A DNA stretch of 64,000 nt. It comes from Phragmites australis. Lineage: Eukaryota > Streptophyta > Magnoliopsida > Poales > Poaceae. Below are positions 31,985 to 44,414 of this stretch, piece by piece. The DNA lies in the NCBI RefSeq assembly GCF_958298935.1, contig NC_084938.1, positions 6,517,501 through 6,581,500 of the forward strand. Direction: 5' to 3'. Position 1 is the stretch's first letter, and each line of letters begins with the position of its first letter. The notes below the pieces were generated by a model. That model saw nothing but the letters and a program-made list of their open reading frames with translations, ran no database searches and had not been told where the DNA came from. Both the position numbers and the translations under genes were made by a program.

Positions 31985-34610
31985 TCATAGGCCAGGGGTA
32001 GTTAAAGCAGATTGCAACACGTCTTCAAGGTATTTCTCTGCAGCTGCATACTGCCTCTTTTTGTCCTCTATAGCTAGCGCAGCTAGTGCTTTATCCTGAT
32101 TACAATTGCAGAAGTACCCAAGAATAAGAAAAGATTTCCATCAAAAGAAAAGGAACAAAACAGAGGTAAAAGGCATACTGGAGGTAAGTCTTGGTAGCTC
32201 CGTAATGTGTCCGCGATGGGTTTTGTCTTCCTCTCCAAATCCTTCTTATGCTCCGCCATTTCCATCAGCACGCCATGATTGATCTCCGGTGTGTATCCCA
32301 CTCGGCTAAGCATTGCCTGAGAAAGAGAAGAAGAAAATTAATCTAAAAGGCGCCAAAATAAATTTTCTAATCAGATAACAGTATGTAATCGAGTAATGGA
32401 CAAACTTGGTCTACAAAGGGCGCATAGCTCTAGATATCTAAGTCGCTATGGTAAGAACAAAAAGACATAACATATCAGCTCTAAAAATCAGTAGCAACAC
32501 ATTTTTTGTAGTAACAATATCAGGCATTGCATACTATTCAATTCATGATCATATGACTTAGTTCATTGCTAGCTAACCATCACAGGATTGAAAATAATAA
32601 CATTGTTAGACCAAATTATACAGGTTGGTTGGATGCATCATCAATGATTTCAAAGCTTCACAATACACATCGTCCTCATGTTCCTATCCTACAAGCCAGT
32701 CAAAGATATACAGGCTCCTTTTAGACCCATCGAAAAATTCTTATCTTTAGTCTTTGCATGAAAAAAATTGAAGGAATCTCAGTATCCATATACGTGGGCA
32801 TGTTCATATGACTAGGATTATAGTGTCAGTTACTCAGTTCTGCAGTCCACCTTAATAAAGGCATGTCCCCTTATGAGGCTCCATCAAACTTAGGAAACGA
32901 ATTCTGAGAGCGTAGACTTGAAATGACAACACTTGCTTAAACAGAATGTTCAGACTGAAACATTGGATGCATAAGCATGACAGCTGAGTAAATATCTTAT
33001 CAAGAGCCTCTTCAAATTGAGAAATACGTTAACTGAAATGATTTGGAAGTAGTACATTCAGTTCAAATATCACATATTCACATATTACCCTACCTAATTC
33101 ACTAGTACATGGAATTAATAGCTAGCTACATACTTCCAATACTTGACAGTTTCTAGCAACTCCTAGGCCACTTTAGCAATGGAAACCATAACCACGCACG
33201 CGCGCGAGCGTGCACACACACACACACACATATATATATAAACAGAAATGCTAGTCACCTTATAATTTGAGACTTGGAGGATATACTGCCGCTCCTTTGA
33301 GTCCATCATGACCAACTTGGTCTGCCAATCCGCCATTTGCCCCAATTGTTGCTTTTCAACATCATTTTTAAATTTCTCCAGCATCCTAAAAACAACATAT
33401 TTTGTATCATCTTCACCCAAGAAATACAGGTGACAATGATTAGCAAGTGATCCTAGAGTCAATTAAGAACTGGACAATTTTCCACTCACTTCTTGAGCTC
33501 AGTAAGCTTGGTTATGGCCTTTCTCGTGTAATCAAGGAGTGCCTTTGACTCCTTATGCACTTTGTCCCTCTTCTCCTCCACCTCTGCTCGCCTCAGCGAC
33601 AAGTCTGCACTGGCCACTACAAAGCTGCAAAACCACCATTTCAGAAACAAATAAAAAAAAACAACTAAACACAGAAAAAGAATAATCAGGATAGCCTCTA
33701 CAACACCCAAAGACTAAACATTATTAATCACTATTTGCACACTTACTCAGAGTTGATGACAATGTTACAAAATTAGATTCAATGCACACATTAGATGATG
33801 CATTAAGAGCATTTTCATGTTTCTCCTATCTAGATGTTTGCTTCGAGTTGCAACAAGGGATGTTAAATCCTTTATTCTTAAATTTAGTTTCTGTGTGGAT
33901 TGAAACCAGAGCATCAATGAAAAAAAATAGCACGGTGCCTCCAGTCATGTCTTGATTTTACCATTTGGCCAAAATCTTCAACGGTAGCCCCAATACCCTG
34001 CTTACTGAAATGGAAAATTCACCGCAATTCATGAAATGCTGATGATAAAATAGGAACGCGTGGACAAGCCTACCGCCAGGAATACAGATCTATCACTTCC
34101 TGCGTCGATGAGAGAAAAGAAAAGCCGTGTCCTATCGATAATTTGACAGTAAGAGGGTTAAAAAACTCAGAACCCTAGCGCAGTCAGTCACCTGCTCATC
34201 TCGGTGTCACGGATGGCGAGCAGGTTGGCGACGGCGGCGACGGCGCGCGCCGCTGCCGCGGCGGGTGGCGGGAGCGCGTCCCGCGCGAGTCCCGCTCGCT
34301 CCAGCGCCTCCCGCAGCCGCGCTGCCTCGGTGCGGTACTCGGCCGCCTGCGCGCGCAGCCCCGCGGCCGCGATCCCGGCGGCCCGGGACCGCGCCTGCGA
34401 CGCCGCCGCGAGCACGCGGAGGTACGCCACCCCGCGCGGCGTGGGCTCGGGCCCCATAGACAGCTCCGCGGCCGCCCCGCCGCGCCCTCCCGCTCCGCCC
34501 CCTGACCCGGCCTCCGCGGAGAGGGAGGCAAGCCACGCGTTGACCTCGGCGACAGCGGCGGAGGAGGAGGCGGACGCGGCGGGGTCGAGGTGGTCGCCGG
34601 CGTGATCCAT
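31985..34610 (-). CDS. AUG1: Augmin-like complex subunit 1 (HAUS1 homologue)
   Basis: Five exons on the minus strand, 34192-34610, 33490-33624, 33259-33385, 32179-32316 and 31985-32095, splice in frame to 309 aa. The protein resembles plant AUG1 along its whole length: EVNAWLASL near the N-terminus, LLDYTRKAI, RVGYTPEI, EMAEHKKDLE, DTLRSYQDLPPDKALAALA and an AEKYLEDVLQSAL end. The middle is predicted coiled coil. AUG1 is part of the eight-subunit augmin complex, which recruits gamma-tubulin to existing microtubules in the spindle, phragmoplast and cortical arrays. All introns use GT-AG. Exon 1 is extremely GC-rich with an alanine-rich stretch, as often in grass genes. Its upstream region holds site II-like TGGGCC/GGCCCA motifs. 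An L1 element ends about 130 bp past the stop codon, tail to tail. The ATG at 34610 is preferred to an upstream in-frame one at 34655 because homology begins after it. Confidence 0.95.
33195..33240. repeat. Compound microsatellite in AUG1 intron 3
   Basis: A CACG/CGCG tract passes into about ten CA units and then TA units in succession (about 33195-33240). It lies just downstream of exon 3 on the minus strand, so the intron begins close to a GT/TG-rich run. Likely polymorphic. Confidence 0.85.
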
Positions 34611-34719
34611 GGGGGCGGTCGAGCGGGTGGTGGGCCAGTGGGTAGCCGGCGACACGGAGGATAGGTTGGTGTTTGAATTCTGTGGGGATTAAATTTTCGA
34701 GAAATGGAAGGGCGTTTTT

Positions 34720-34825
34720 GGGCTGGGCTGGGTTGGGTTTGGCTGAGAAGTGGGCCGTGGGCGTAAATTGGGATGCCAAGTCCAGCCCACTTGGCCCACT
34801 TAGGCCTAGCCGATTCTGGGCTGGA
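34720..34825 (-). promoter_or_regulatory. Cluster of site II (TGGGCY) motifs upstream of AUG1
   Basis: TGGGCT/TGGGCC or the complement occurs at about 34729, 34751, 34784, 34793 and 34817, 110-210 bp upstream of the AUG1 ATG. In plants such site II elements bind TCP factors and are enriched in promoters of genes expressed in dividing cells, which suits an augmin subunit. Only the motif cluster is seen; activity is inferred. Confidence 0.5.
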
Positions 34826-36841
34826 ATTAACATGGGTTTTGCTCTGGCAAAAAAATGCATACTCTCCTTCCCCACCAAAAAAAAAAAAGCATATTCTCCA
34901 CTAAAAAATGCGTGTTCCTACTCCGGAAATAATAAAAGAGTATGCATATCTATCTCAATAAAGTGCAATAAAATACACATGGGTTATTCGCGTGAATGTG
35001 AAGGTGAACTATATTACGATAAAACAAAAATGCTAGATTGTCCCACTCAAAATCCTTAGGACAATGACAATAGATCATCTTATAGGCCACTTTGTAGCCT
35101 CTATGTAACCTCGACACGACTTAAGTTAAGATATATAATAGGTTATCTTTTTAGTTATCTCATAGAGTATATTTGGTTTTCTAGACGAGATTTTATAGAG
35201 TTGTATTATATAAGTAGGCTGAGTGAAGTCAAATTTGTTGAAAAGTAGAGTGCTTGTTGGTTGTATTTGTCTGAATAGGCTGAGCTGAATTTTTGTTTGA
35301 TTGATTGAATTTGAGATCGCATAAGCTGATGTAATAATTGAGATTATGATTGATTACTCGTATAAAGATAATTTTGTAATACTGACAAGTAAATCCGTCT
35401 ATATAAGCGAATGTAGAGCCTGCATTCCTGCATTCACTGAGTCAGATTGTGAAGTGAAGCTCGAATGTCAGGATAATGTCATATATTTGTATCCATCGGG
35501 CCAGACTACAACATTAGATGCAGAAAAACAACGAGCTTCTTCTCAGGATTTTATGCATCTGCTGAACCAGAGAGGATCCGGATAACCAAACACACCTATA
35601 ATAACTCGACATCTCTTAATTTGTGAGTCCGTAGAAGGGTAGAAAATACATCTATCGTAATGACACAAGATATAATAGTGTGTCAGTCGTCACGTAGCAC
35701 TAAATTTCAGGTTCCTAGGCAGTTGTTTGGTAAAACATCATCTTTATCTCGCCTCCCACTCTTTCCTCTGTTACCTAAAATCCTTTACGGCAATGCACCA
35801 AACGGCCGACATATAAGACGGCTGACATGAATCATTGTACCTGCCTTAATGGCCACATCATGATTACCACCGGTGCCATCTTTTCTTGCAAAGTGTTGTT
35901 GCTCTGTGCCAAACCTGGTGCCTCTAACATAGACAGTTGTTCGAGGTTGAAAAATGAATATTCTAAGTTTTAAGGCGAAAACTTCAAATCTTTCTCAGTT
36001 GAAAGCTGTTTTTAATTGGGGGGAGCTTCGATTATGATTCGGATCAGTGACACATGTGTATATTGCTACGGGTTTGGGAAAACAAAAGGATGACATGAAC
36101 AGATGGTGCCATCATCGACAACCTTGGAAGGCTTTGCAGCTCATATCGTGCCTTACTCCGTGACCTTCTACTAGTATATACAGTATGTTTGGATCAAAGT
36201 TAAATGAAATAGAAAATAAAGCTAAAAATACAAATTTTGGTTGGGGCACGTCGTGTCTATAGGGCAATTTGGCTCGCTCGAAATGACGTGATGTTTGATA
36301 AATCAATAATTCACTTTTCTACATAAGTTATTTTCAGAGCTATACATTGGATAAAAAAAGCTCTGGGTGTTGTTGCAGAGGGAAGAAGAGCGGGGTACAA
36401 TACACACTGCATGTCGCTTTATTGAGATAATTATTATGAACATTTTCACCAACCACGAGTGGAGTTTAACAATAGAATAGGTGCTTGATGTTGCACGTTA
36501 TCTATTTATTAAATCTTTTTTTCTTGGTTGGTGAATTATGACTACGTGCTAGATGGAGTATATATCATAGCAAAAATATCGTAATAATTATCGTCTCCAG
36601 TATAGCGGTTATGATATTTTATTCCATTATCTAAAAAATAATTCAAGGAGTTCCATTGCAGCCTATCCTATGCGTCGTTGCCCAGCTCAGCCTAGCTTCG
36701 TTGCGGTCTGCACAAAAGGTTTTGAGACTTAAAGTTGAAATTTTAGTTTAGCATTCAAACTTCCTTCTTAAAACATTCAAAATCGAGTTGGAAGTTAGTT
36801 CCATCGTTGAAATGTCACATTTTACATATTTGAGAAGCTGA
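34826..36841. other. Intergenic, no gene recognised
   Basis: About 2 kb between AUG1 and the hAT element. It has short frames only. Similar terminal sequences TATATTTGGTT (35169) and AACCAAACACACC (35584) hint at a Tourist-like MITE, but the TIR is short and no TSD fits. Confidence 0.4.
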
Positions 36842-37339
36842 CTCTTCCATAAAGATAATCAAATAGGCCAATCGGGTCAGCCCGGTACGGGCCCAGCTCG
36901 GCACGGCCCGATTGGCCCATTTACTGTAACGGACCGTGCCGTGCCGGCCCGCGTGCCGAGTCCGCGACTCACGGCACGGCTCAGCTGTCACCGTGCCGTG
37001 CCAGGCCGGCCAACAGCACGGTCGGCATGATGGCCCGGCCGGCACGACGGGCCCGTTCGGCACAATCGGCACGGTGGAGGCACGACGGGCCCGACCGGCA
37101 CAGTGGAGGCACAACGGGTCAGGTCGGCATGGGAAGGCACGATGGGTCCGGCCGGCACGGTGGAGGCATGTTGGGCCCATCAACACTCCGAAAATAGGAA
37201 AAAATCAAAAATAATAACTAAAAAATCCAAAAAAACAATAAAAATATAGAAAATAAATACATAAGAGCTTTATTGATTGGTTACCTCGTTAAAAACCTTT
37301 CTACTAGAAGGAAAAAAGAGTACAACCTATGATTATGCT

Positions 37340-37560
37340 CCGAAAATTACATGATTTCATTAGAAACCCCAGAATTTTGCTTGCAATATTTAATATGCTT
37401 CCTCAAGTGTCCCGTTTCATTTGGAGATCTGGCACCTAATTCTTTGCTGTATATATTACACTTAGCAAATCTTACATGTTCTCCGTTAATTTCTCTAAAG
37501 ATCTTTTCAAAATGTTGCCAGACTCATGATCATGCACGTGAGTTCTCGACGTCTTGATCC
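37340..37560 (-). pseudogene. Second BED zinc-finger fragment inside the hAT element
   Basis: Minus strand encodes VWQHFEKIF, AKCNIYSKELGA and NETGHLRKHIKYCKQNS, parallel to the main BED finger but clearly diverged from it. The second metal-binding cysteine of the CxxC pair is Y here. Two direct repeats of the element's 3' region flank it. Probably the remains of a related hAT copy inserted in, or recombined with, the larger one. Confidence 0.7.
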
Positions 37561-37959
37561 ATGAATTGAAATATGAAATTAGTTTCTTGATGTGAAGTGG
37601 CTACTGGCTACCTTGCTAGCAACTAGGAAAAGAGATATGGGTGGCCGATGAGAACACATAGAGTTTGAGATGGTATTTATAGGCCAAGATGAGAGGAGAA
37701 GTGGGTGGGGGTGGGACCATGGGGGTTATTTAAAAAAAATAAACAAAAAACATAAATAAAATAAAAAACTTAGAAATAATAGGGGCACATGATTAATTCT
37801 AAAAATGAGCTTTATTGATAGGTTGCCTCATTAAAAACCTTTCTAGCAAAGGAAAAAAAGAGTACAACCTAGCTCAGAAAATTTGAAATTACATATTCTT
37901 ATCAGCATCTAGATACAAATTTTGGAATGATTCTTCAAGCTCAGTGTTTTCTGCAGTGT

Positions 37960-40031
37960 GTTGCATTCATGCTTCAGCTTGTTCTCAATCCTTAATGGTG
38001 AGTATTTCAACCATCTCACTTGGCAGATTTGTTCTTCTCTCTTCGATTATCCTTCCATAAGACTGAAGGCAGTCTCAGAAGAAACTGTAGATACAAGAAC
38101 CGTTAACAAATCTCGCACTAACAGTGAAAGCACTGGATAATTCGTCTTGTGCTCATGCCACCATTGCAGTATGTTGAAGTTTTATTGTTCATGGCTGATA
38201 ACGTCACTGTCGATAAAGGTAGTTAGCTCCCCTCCGGATGTTGGAATTCCGGTGCTCGTAGACGATCGTGACAAAGAGTCTGAACTTCTTGATGAAGAAC
38301 CTGCACCAAATGTTTTCCCCCACGTTGTCGTCTTCTTACTTGTTGTGGGTGCTAGTGGAGGTCGTTGCAGGCGAACTTCGCCATACTTTGTTTCATATTT
38401 ACTATAAACTTCGAATAACTTAGAATAAATATTAGTATAATAATTAAAATAATCGTGGCCAAGAGCATCACCTAGAATTGCGTGGACTCTACAGAAAGCT
38501 ACAATTTTAGCTCTAGGATCTAAAATAAAGGCAAAGACGTACAACAAAGGAATTTCTTTCCAATACTTTAAGAATATAGATTTCATAGGAACTACACAAT
38601 CTCTTAGAAGATTGTCATTTTCATAGTTGTTTAAATGAGTAGCAATTTTAACAATATTATGCAATACTAAATAATATGTTGGATAATAAACTCCTGATAA
38701 ACTCACAGTTGAATCATAAAAAAATTCAATAAACTACAGTATCCTTTCAGCAACATACCAATGCGCTTCTGTGAGTAAAGTTTGACCCCATGCTGATGGT
38801 AATGTGTATAAATAAACATACCAATGTGCTCTTATACGGTATAATATTTTTAAGCATCAAGAAAGTAGAGTTCCATCTCACCGGCATGTCCAGAGCAAAC
38901 TTACGTGAACGCACACCCATTGCAACACAATACTGTTTATATGCTGCAATTCGTTGGTTAGAGGAGTTCACAAAAGATATTACAGTACGAAAATCATCTA
39001 AGTATTGCGACAACCTCTTCAAACCGGATTTTACTATAAGATTGATAATATGACAAGCACAACGTTGATGTAACAAGAAAGATTCAGCATAGGTACTAAA
39101 CAACGGAGTAAGAATATCCATTGCTTTAGAATTTGCACCGGTATTATCTAAAGTGATAAAAAAATATTTTATTTATGAGACCAAAGTCTGCAACTACTTG
39201 AGATATTTTTTCAGCAATATTTTCACTGGTACGCGCGTTGTCAATCAAATGAAAATCTATTATTCTCTTTTCTAATTCCCAATCATTATTAACAAAATGA
39301 GCAACCACACTAAGATAATTCTCTCTAGCCCTACCTGCCTATATGTCCGAGGTCAAAGCAACTAAAAATATACATGTTTGCAACATTTCTTTAAGCTTGT
39401 TACGACACGTATTGTAGTATTTTACCATATCCCTACTAGTTGTCTGTCTAGAAACATGCGTGAACCTAGGATTATGAGCTTGCTTAATGTAATCTTCAAA
39501 TGCAGCAGACTCACCAATATTGAGTGGTAGATTCGCTCTTGCAATGAAGCGACATAGCTCTTTTCGAGCATTGGCAGAGTTGTACTCCCAATGACGAACA
39601 GAGCTGTCGGGGTTGTACTGCAACACCGTTTGCTTCATGGCTGCTCCACTCTTTTGCTTGCAACTTGTGGCGTGCCTCTTCAAGTGCCCCGTTCCACTCG
39701 AGGGCTTTGCAGATAATTCATGTTTGCAAATATAACACCTAGCATACCTGACACTTACCCCATCTTCATCTTTGTAGAACCTTTCAAAGTCTTGCCAAAC
39801 TTCGGAAATACCGGTTCTTGATCTTTTAGACCCGGTGCTTGCTAATGTGTGCGCACTTGTAGAGCCTGACGATGGAACTGCTGCTACATCACCTGCATGT
39901 GAACCAACTGGAGGTTCACCGTCAGGTCCATCATCACCTACAACACTAGTATCAAATGGGCCGTAGTCCCCTGTGAGTCATTGGAGAAAAAAATTATGAT
40001 CTATGGATGTATCATGATCACCGGCATCCAT
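37960..40031 (-). pseudogene. hAT transposase remnant (BED finger to dimerisation domain)
   Basis: Minus-strand order: a start MDAGDHDT at 40031; a serine-rich N-terminus; a BED zinc finger (about 39790-39650: VWQDFERFY, CYICKHELSAK, GTGHLKRHATSC); a conserved N-terminal catalytic region (39600-39340); a middle part with QRCACHIINLIVKSGL (about 39070-39020) and RWNSTFLML; the DPRAK region (38500-38540); and the C-terminal hAT dimerisation domain (38160-37990: WWHEHKTNYPVLSLLVRDLL, VSTVSSETAFS). Stops at about 39345, 39130 and 38180, and frame changes, interrupt it. The protein would cut and paste hAT elements. Some gaps could be introns, but the stops inside conserved blocks indicate decay. 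Confidence 0.85.
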
Positions 40032-40868
40032 GATCAATGTCGAATGACACTACAGAAATTACAAATATTCAGAGTTAGAAATAATCAAGTAATAAAACTA
40101 ATAATAAAATAAGACTCAACAACGATGCAAAAAAATCACTAAGCTTTCTTCAACTTCAAGACAGCAAGTCAGCAGGATGACGGTTTTGGAATTGCTCGGA
40201 TTTTTTTGCAACAATTCAAACTAATTTTGTCAAATTATTGTTAATTCTTAGGAACTTTGAGACAAGAATGAGAGGAGAAAACAAGAGAGAAAATAGTGTT
40301 GCTGGTGTGAAATGGAAGGGCAGGGTGCTCCTCTATTTATAGGTGAAATGGTAATTTTTGTAATTTTTTTTGAATTTTTTGGAGCTCAAACGGTCACAAA
40401 ACAGCTATAAAATTCAAAAATATCAGGTTAACGGGTTAAACGAGCCATTCCGCGTGCCCCAGCTGGCCCGTCATGCCCCCACGTGCCGGGCGCGCCGTGC
40501 CCCGCACGCTGGGTCATGCCGTGGGCCGCCACGTGCCGAGCCGGCACGGTGGGCCGTGCCGTGATGGGCCGTGCCGTGCGGGCCGCCGCGTGCCCGGGTC
40601 GTGCCATGCCAGCCCGGCCCGGCCGTGCCTCCTGGGCCGCCTCGTGCCCGAGCCAGGCCGTGCCGTGCCTGTGCCGGCCCGACTCGGCTGGGCCGTGCCG
40701 TGTCAGCCCGCCGTGCCGCGCGCTCAGCCCAGGCACAGTCCGTGACCTCGTGCCATGCCGGCCCGACCTATCTCAGCTCGGACCGGGCCGTACCTAGACC
40801 GTGCCTACAGTGCCGTGCCTCGAGCCGGCTCAGTAGACACGATCCATTTAGACATCTTTACTCTTCCA

Positions 40869-43040
40869 TGCCCGAATACCCGGAGCTCTCATGAGTTTCT
40901 TAGAAAATCGGAATGTCTAAATTGTAACGCACCAGCTCGAGCCTTTGGCATTCAAATATAAATTGAACCTGGGCCAACATTCTATTTCTTACAACTTTTT
41001 AGACAATGAAATAAAAGAATCGAACTATTTTCTGCAACCAACTCCAATTCTAAGATCAAAACGCCACCCCTTAGTCCATTTTCAAATTACGTACCTAGAA
41101 TTTAAATACTATACCTTTTCCTTTAAAGATCGACTGGGTTTTTCCTTCAAAAAAAGAGCATCAAATGTGTTGGGGTAGGACCCAAAGCAAGAGAGATTTG
41201 CCGACCCATAATCCCATACTACTGTACACATGATAGGTTGTCTTCTGGTCCCCATATGTCTTAGTGATGAATGAGCAAATGATAAGTGAATCAAAACACA
41301 TTGCCCTACCACTTTCCAGATGAAACGAAGTACAACTACTGCAATTCCTTTATACCTTTAACAAAGTCTCACAAATGAACCAATTGAGAGTATTTAGCAG
41401 CTGCATAAGTAGCACATGATAAAATTGATAATAACCTAAGTATTGTTCTCTCGTATCATTTGAGGTCAAAACAGTGAGAGATACACGAGCGAAGTATAGA
41501 GAACTCTCCTCTTATTTCTCCTTCTCCACCTCTTTTTTTAAATGGCGCTCCGGCCAGTATTGGGGCTTAAGCCCCATTTGCCCCCATGTGTATCCGCCCC
41601 TAGACCAAAGTGTTAATGAGGAGACACGCAGTCCACTGCCCATCTGCCCCAAATATTCTCCTTATACCAAATAACAAAATACAAAATAAAATCTCCAAAA
41701 TTATTATTATAGTCTAAGTCAATACTCTTGAATAAAATTAATCTTGATTTTAGCACAACAATGCCTTCAAGTTTTGACTCTCCACGTCATGGCGTGGGTG
41801 GCATGAGAACAGCAGTATTCGGGTCGGGTTTTATAATTTGTGATTGATTTTGGATAGGGAAAAATGAAAAAGAATCTAAAAAAAGACATAGTCTTTGAAT
41901 TGCTCATGTTGTTTAGTGGCATGCACGCTTTCGGTCCATCATTTGCCACCCCAGCTGGCCTGTAGTATATTCTAGCTTCTATGTCTGCATAGCACCCTAA
42001 CTCTGCCGAATTTTCATATAGACCCCTTATGTTTTCCCGTCATTTCTTTTGTTGAAGGTGAATTAAGTGATTTTTGGACAAACCATGATAATGCATTGCT
42101 TTTAGCAGAAGACATGCATACCTGCAAGTTAAATTTTCATACCACCTTTCAGTTATTTCTACTTCATGTGCAATTATGTTCCACTTCCACATACTCACAA
42201 AGTGATCTTGAATGCGTGCTTTGTCTTCAAAAACAATTTAGTTCCTACAAATTCCCACAGTAATAAAGGTTATATCCCCTATTTAAATGTTGGGTCAATT
42301 CATACCACCTTTCATTATTTCTACTCAATGCAAACAAAGTCATAAAAAAGGTGCCAAAAAACTCGTTTACATACAACAAACAGTTACACTTCCTACATAT
42401 TCCCGCAACAACTTGCAAGATATCTTCTAGTCAAATGGATCATTTCCTATTGAAAAAAGTTTACCTGTTCGTTTCATTATTCATATTTCATGAGTAATTT
42501 ATTTATTTTTCTGCTTTTACATTGTTCACAACCTTTTTGCTTACCTATCCCTACGACATAATTCGTTATCTCGGGTCATGCAGAGTTGGAGTTCTGATTA
42601 ACAAGTGTTATTCAATCATCTGATTCATAAGGTGCACAAATCGGGAATAATATTATGATTGTTCAACAATGATCAATTGTAAAAATTCGCTGTCAATAAT
42701 CCTAATATGGTGGAGCCCTACATCTTGATTAAAGTCTCAACACACTCTCTTTTAGGAAATGATCATGCATGTAATGAGTTCATAAAATCACACTCATATC
42801 TTAGGAAAGTTAACTCCAAGACGCGAGTTCTAAAAGATTATAGGAAAGTAAATCACAAGCTGTCTGGTTCAACAGTTCTAAAGAGAAATAAAGTAGTAAA
42901 ATAACAAAACAAATGATGAAGAAATTAGCCAGGGTGGCAGGCTTGAGAGAGGAATCACATGAATAGCCACAACTCAGGGGCTAAAACGTAAATAATACAA
43001 AAACAAAGGGGTTCTCATTCCAGTCCTGGCCGCCTTTTCC
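40869..43040. other. Intergenic, no gene recognised
   Basis: About 2.2 kb between the hAT element and the villin leader. Two imperfect direct repeats around CATACCACCTTTCA lie at about 42140 and 42300. No coding or element structure was recognised. The villin promoter should lie near the right end, but no clear TATA box is seen. Confidence 0.4.
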
Positions 43041-44414
43041 TTTCTCCCAAGCCTCCTTCTACCGTCTTGCAAGAGGGAGAGCTTTTCCTTTCTCTCCCCC
43101 ACTACTCCACCACTCTCCACTCCAGATCGATCTCCCCCGCGCGAATTCTCCAGTTCGATCTCCGCAAATCCTTCTCCTGATCCCTCCCAGGTTGGTCGTC
43201 CTCTAACCCGCGACTTTCCGCTGTATTTTCGGGTGCTCTCCGCGGCTTCCCTGGCCAAGAAACGGGCCGGTTGGGACCCTGTTTCTTGCGCCGCTCCGGA
43301 TGGCGAGAAGCCTCCTGCTCGAGTCGGGATGGGGCGCGGGCGCGGGCGCCGAGGGGTATGCGGGAAGTGGTTGGGGCCCGGAATAGAGCCCGGGGCTTGG
43401 CATTTCCCGGTTCTTGGCGTCGGGTTGGGAGAAGAATCTGCGTGGTCGTGGCTTCGTTTCTTGTGGATTGGTTGGGTTATCTGGGAGTAATTTGTTCACT
43501 GTGTTCAGCCGTGTGAATAGAGATAGGACTTGCTTTTTGTTTGATACTTTGATCCAGATTTAGCTTGTCAAGTCGCAGCTTGCTTGCTATCTGATTTGGA
43601 GCATTATTAACTTGTGTCTAGTATGCTTTAGTTTACTACTTTGGCATTTGGCAGCTGCCAGGAATTGGGGGTGATTGGGAGACGAAATGGTTGGCTGTAT
43701 TGGGTTCTTGCAGATCAGTCACTTGGCAACCAGCGCTGCATTCAAATATCTTAGGTTGCTTGTTAGCGTACATTGCTGCGCATTTCCTGACATGGAAATA
43801 ATATAACCATCTTATTTTCATTCTATGCTATCTGTTACATGTCGTTGTTAATGATCGATAGTATGCCTATTCTGTTGCGTTCATAGTAGTAGACCAGTAG
43901 TCATACTATCATCAGAAGTGATTCTTCTTTGTAAGACCTTGTCACTAAAATAGAACCATTAAGCGTAATCAGAGTCCTTACAAATTTGTCCTATGGTCCC
44001 CAGTGATCAACACTTCATGCAAATATATTAGGTCGCCTGCTGCCGTGCATTGGTGTGCATTTCTCGATATGGAAATATGTTGTATACTGCTTCTTATTCA
44101 CATTCAATAGTATCTGTTATTTGTCGCCATTATGGATATGATATTATGCCTGTTCTGTTACTTTCATAGCAATAATCTTTATATCATCGGAAGTGATTCT
44201 TATTTATAAGACCTTTATGCTCAGATAGAATTGTTACATGTAATCCTAGTCTTGTTCATTATCGAGCGAGCTGTCTGATTTAGTTTTCTCAGAAAGGGAT
44301 AAAATTTGTTGGTTTATTGATTACTATACATATGCCTTTGGTTTCCTGTTCGCAGCATACTTTTAGGTCTCATTTGGAAGAAGAATTAGGCAAGAGTTCT
44401 TTATAAAATCGAGG
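43041..44414 (+). other. Villin 5' UTR with leader intron (inferred)
   Basis: A pyrimidine-rich, GC-richer stretch typical of a grass leader ends CCCTCCCAG with GTTGGT at 43191, a good donor. The matching acceptor is TTCGCAG at 44355, leaving 59 nt of 5' UTR before the ATG at 44415. Leader introns are common in plant cytoskeletal genes. The transcription start is not determined. Confidence 0.5.

Larger units (their letters stand above)
36850..40860 (-). mobile_element. hAT-superfamily transposon, decayed autonomous type
   Basis: A 4011-bp element flanked by the perfect 8-bp duplication CTCTTCCA (36842-36849 and 40861-40868). The ends are TAAAGATAATCAAAT on the left and the complement of TAAAGATGTCTAAAT on the right. 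Dense subterminal repeats of GGCCCG, CGTGCC and GGCACG fill 36880-37180 and 40440-40840. These are presumably transposase-binding sites and cause the long but spurious GC-rich open frames there. It encodes a broken transposase on the minus strand. A segment around GAGCTTTATTGAT..GAGTACAACCT occurs twice (37265-37329 and 37807-37870), enclosing a second BED-finger fragment, so the element appears to be a chimera or a nested insertion. Confidence 0.92.

Noticed and set aside
34204..34605. Plus-strand and alternative minus-strand frames over AUG1 exon 1
   Set aside because: The exon is so GC-rich that all frames stay open. Only the AUG1 frame has family similarity and correct splice phases.
35165..35597. 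Tourist/Harbinger-like MITE
   Set aside because: Only about 10 terminal bases pair (TTTGGTT against AACCAAA), the rest does not, and the flanks do not give a TTA/TAA duplication.
40428..40894. Overlapping proline/arginine-rich frames on both strands
   Set aside because: They fall in the subterminal repeat array of the hAT element and are produced by GGCACGG/CCGTGCC repeats.
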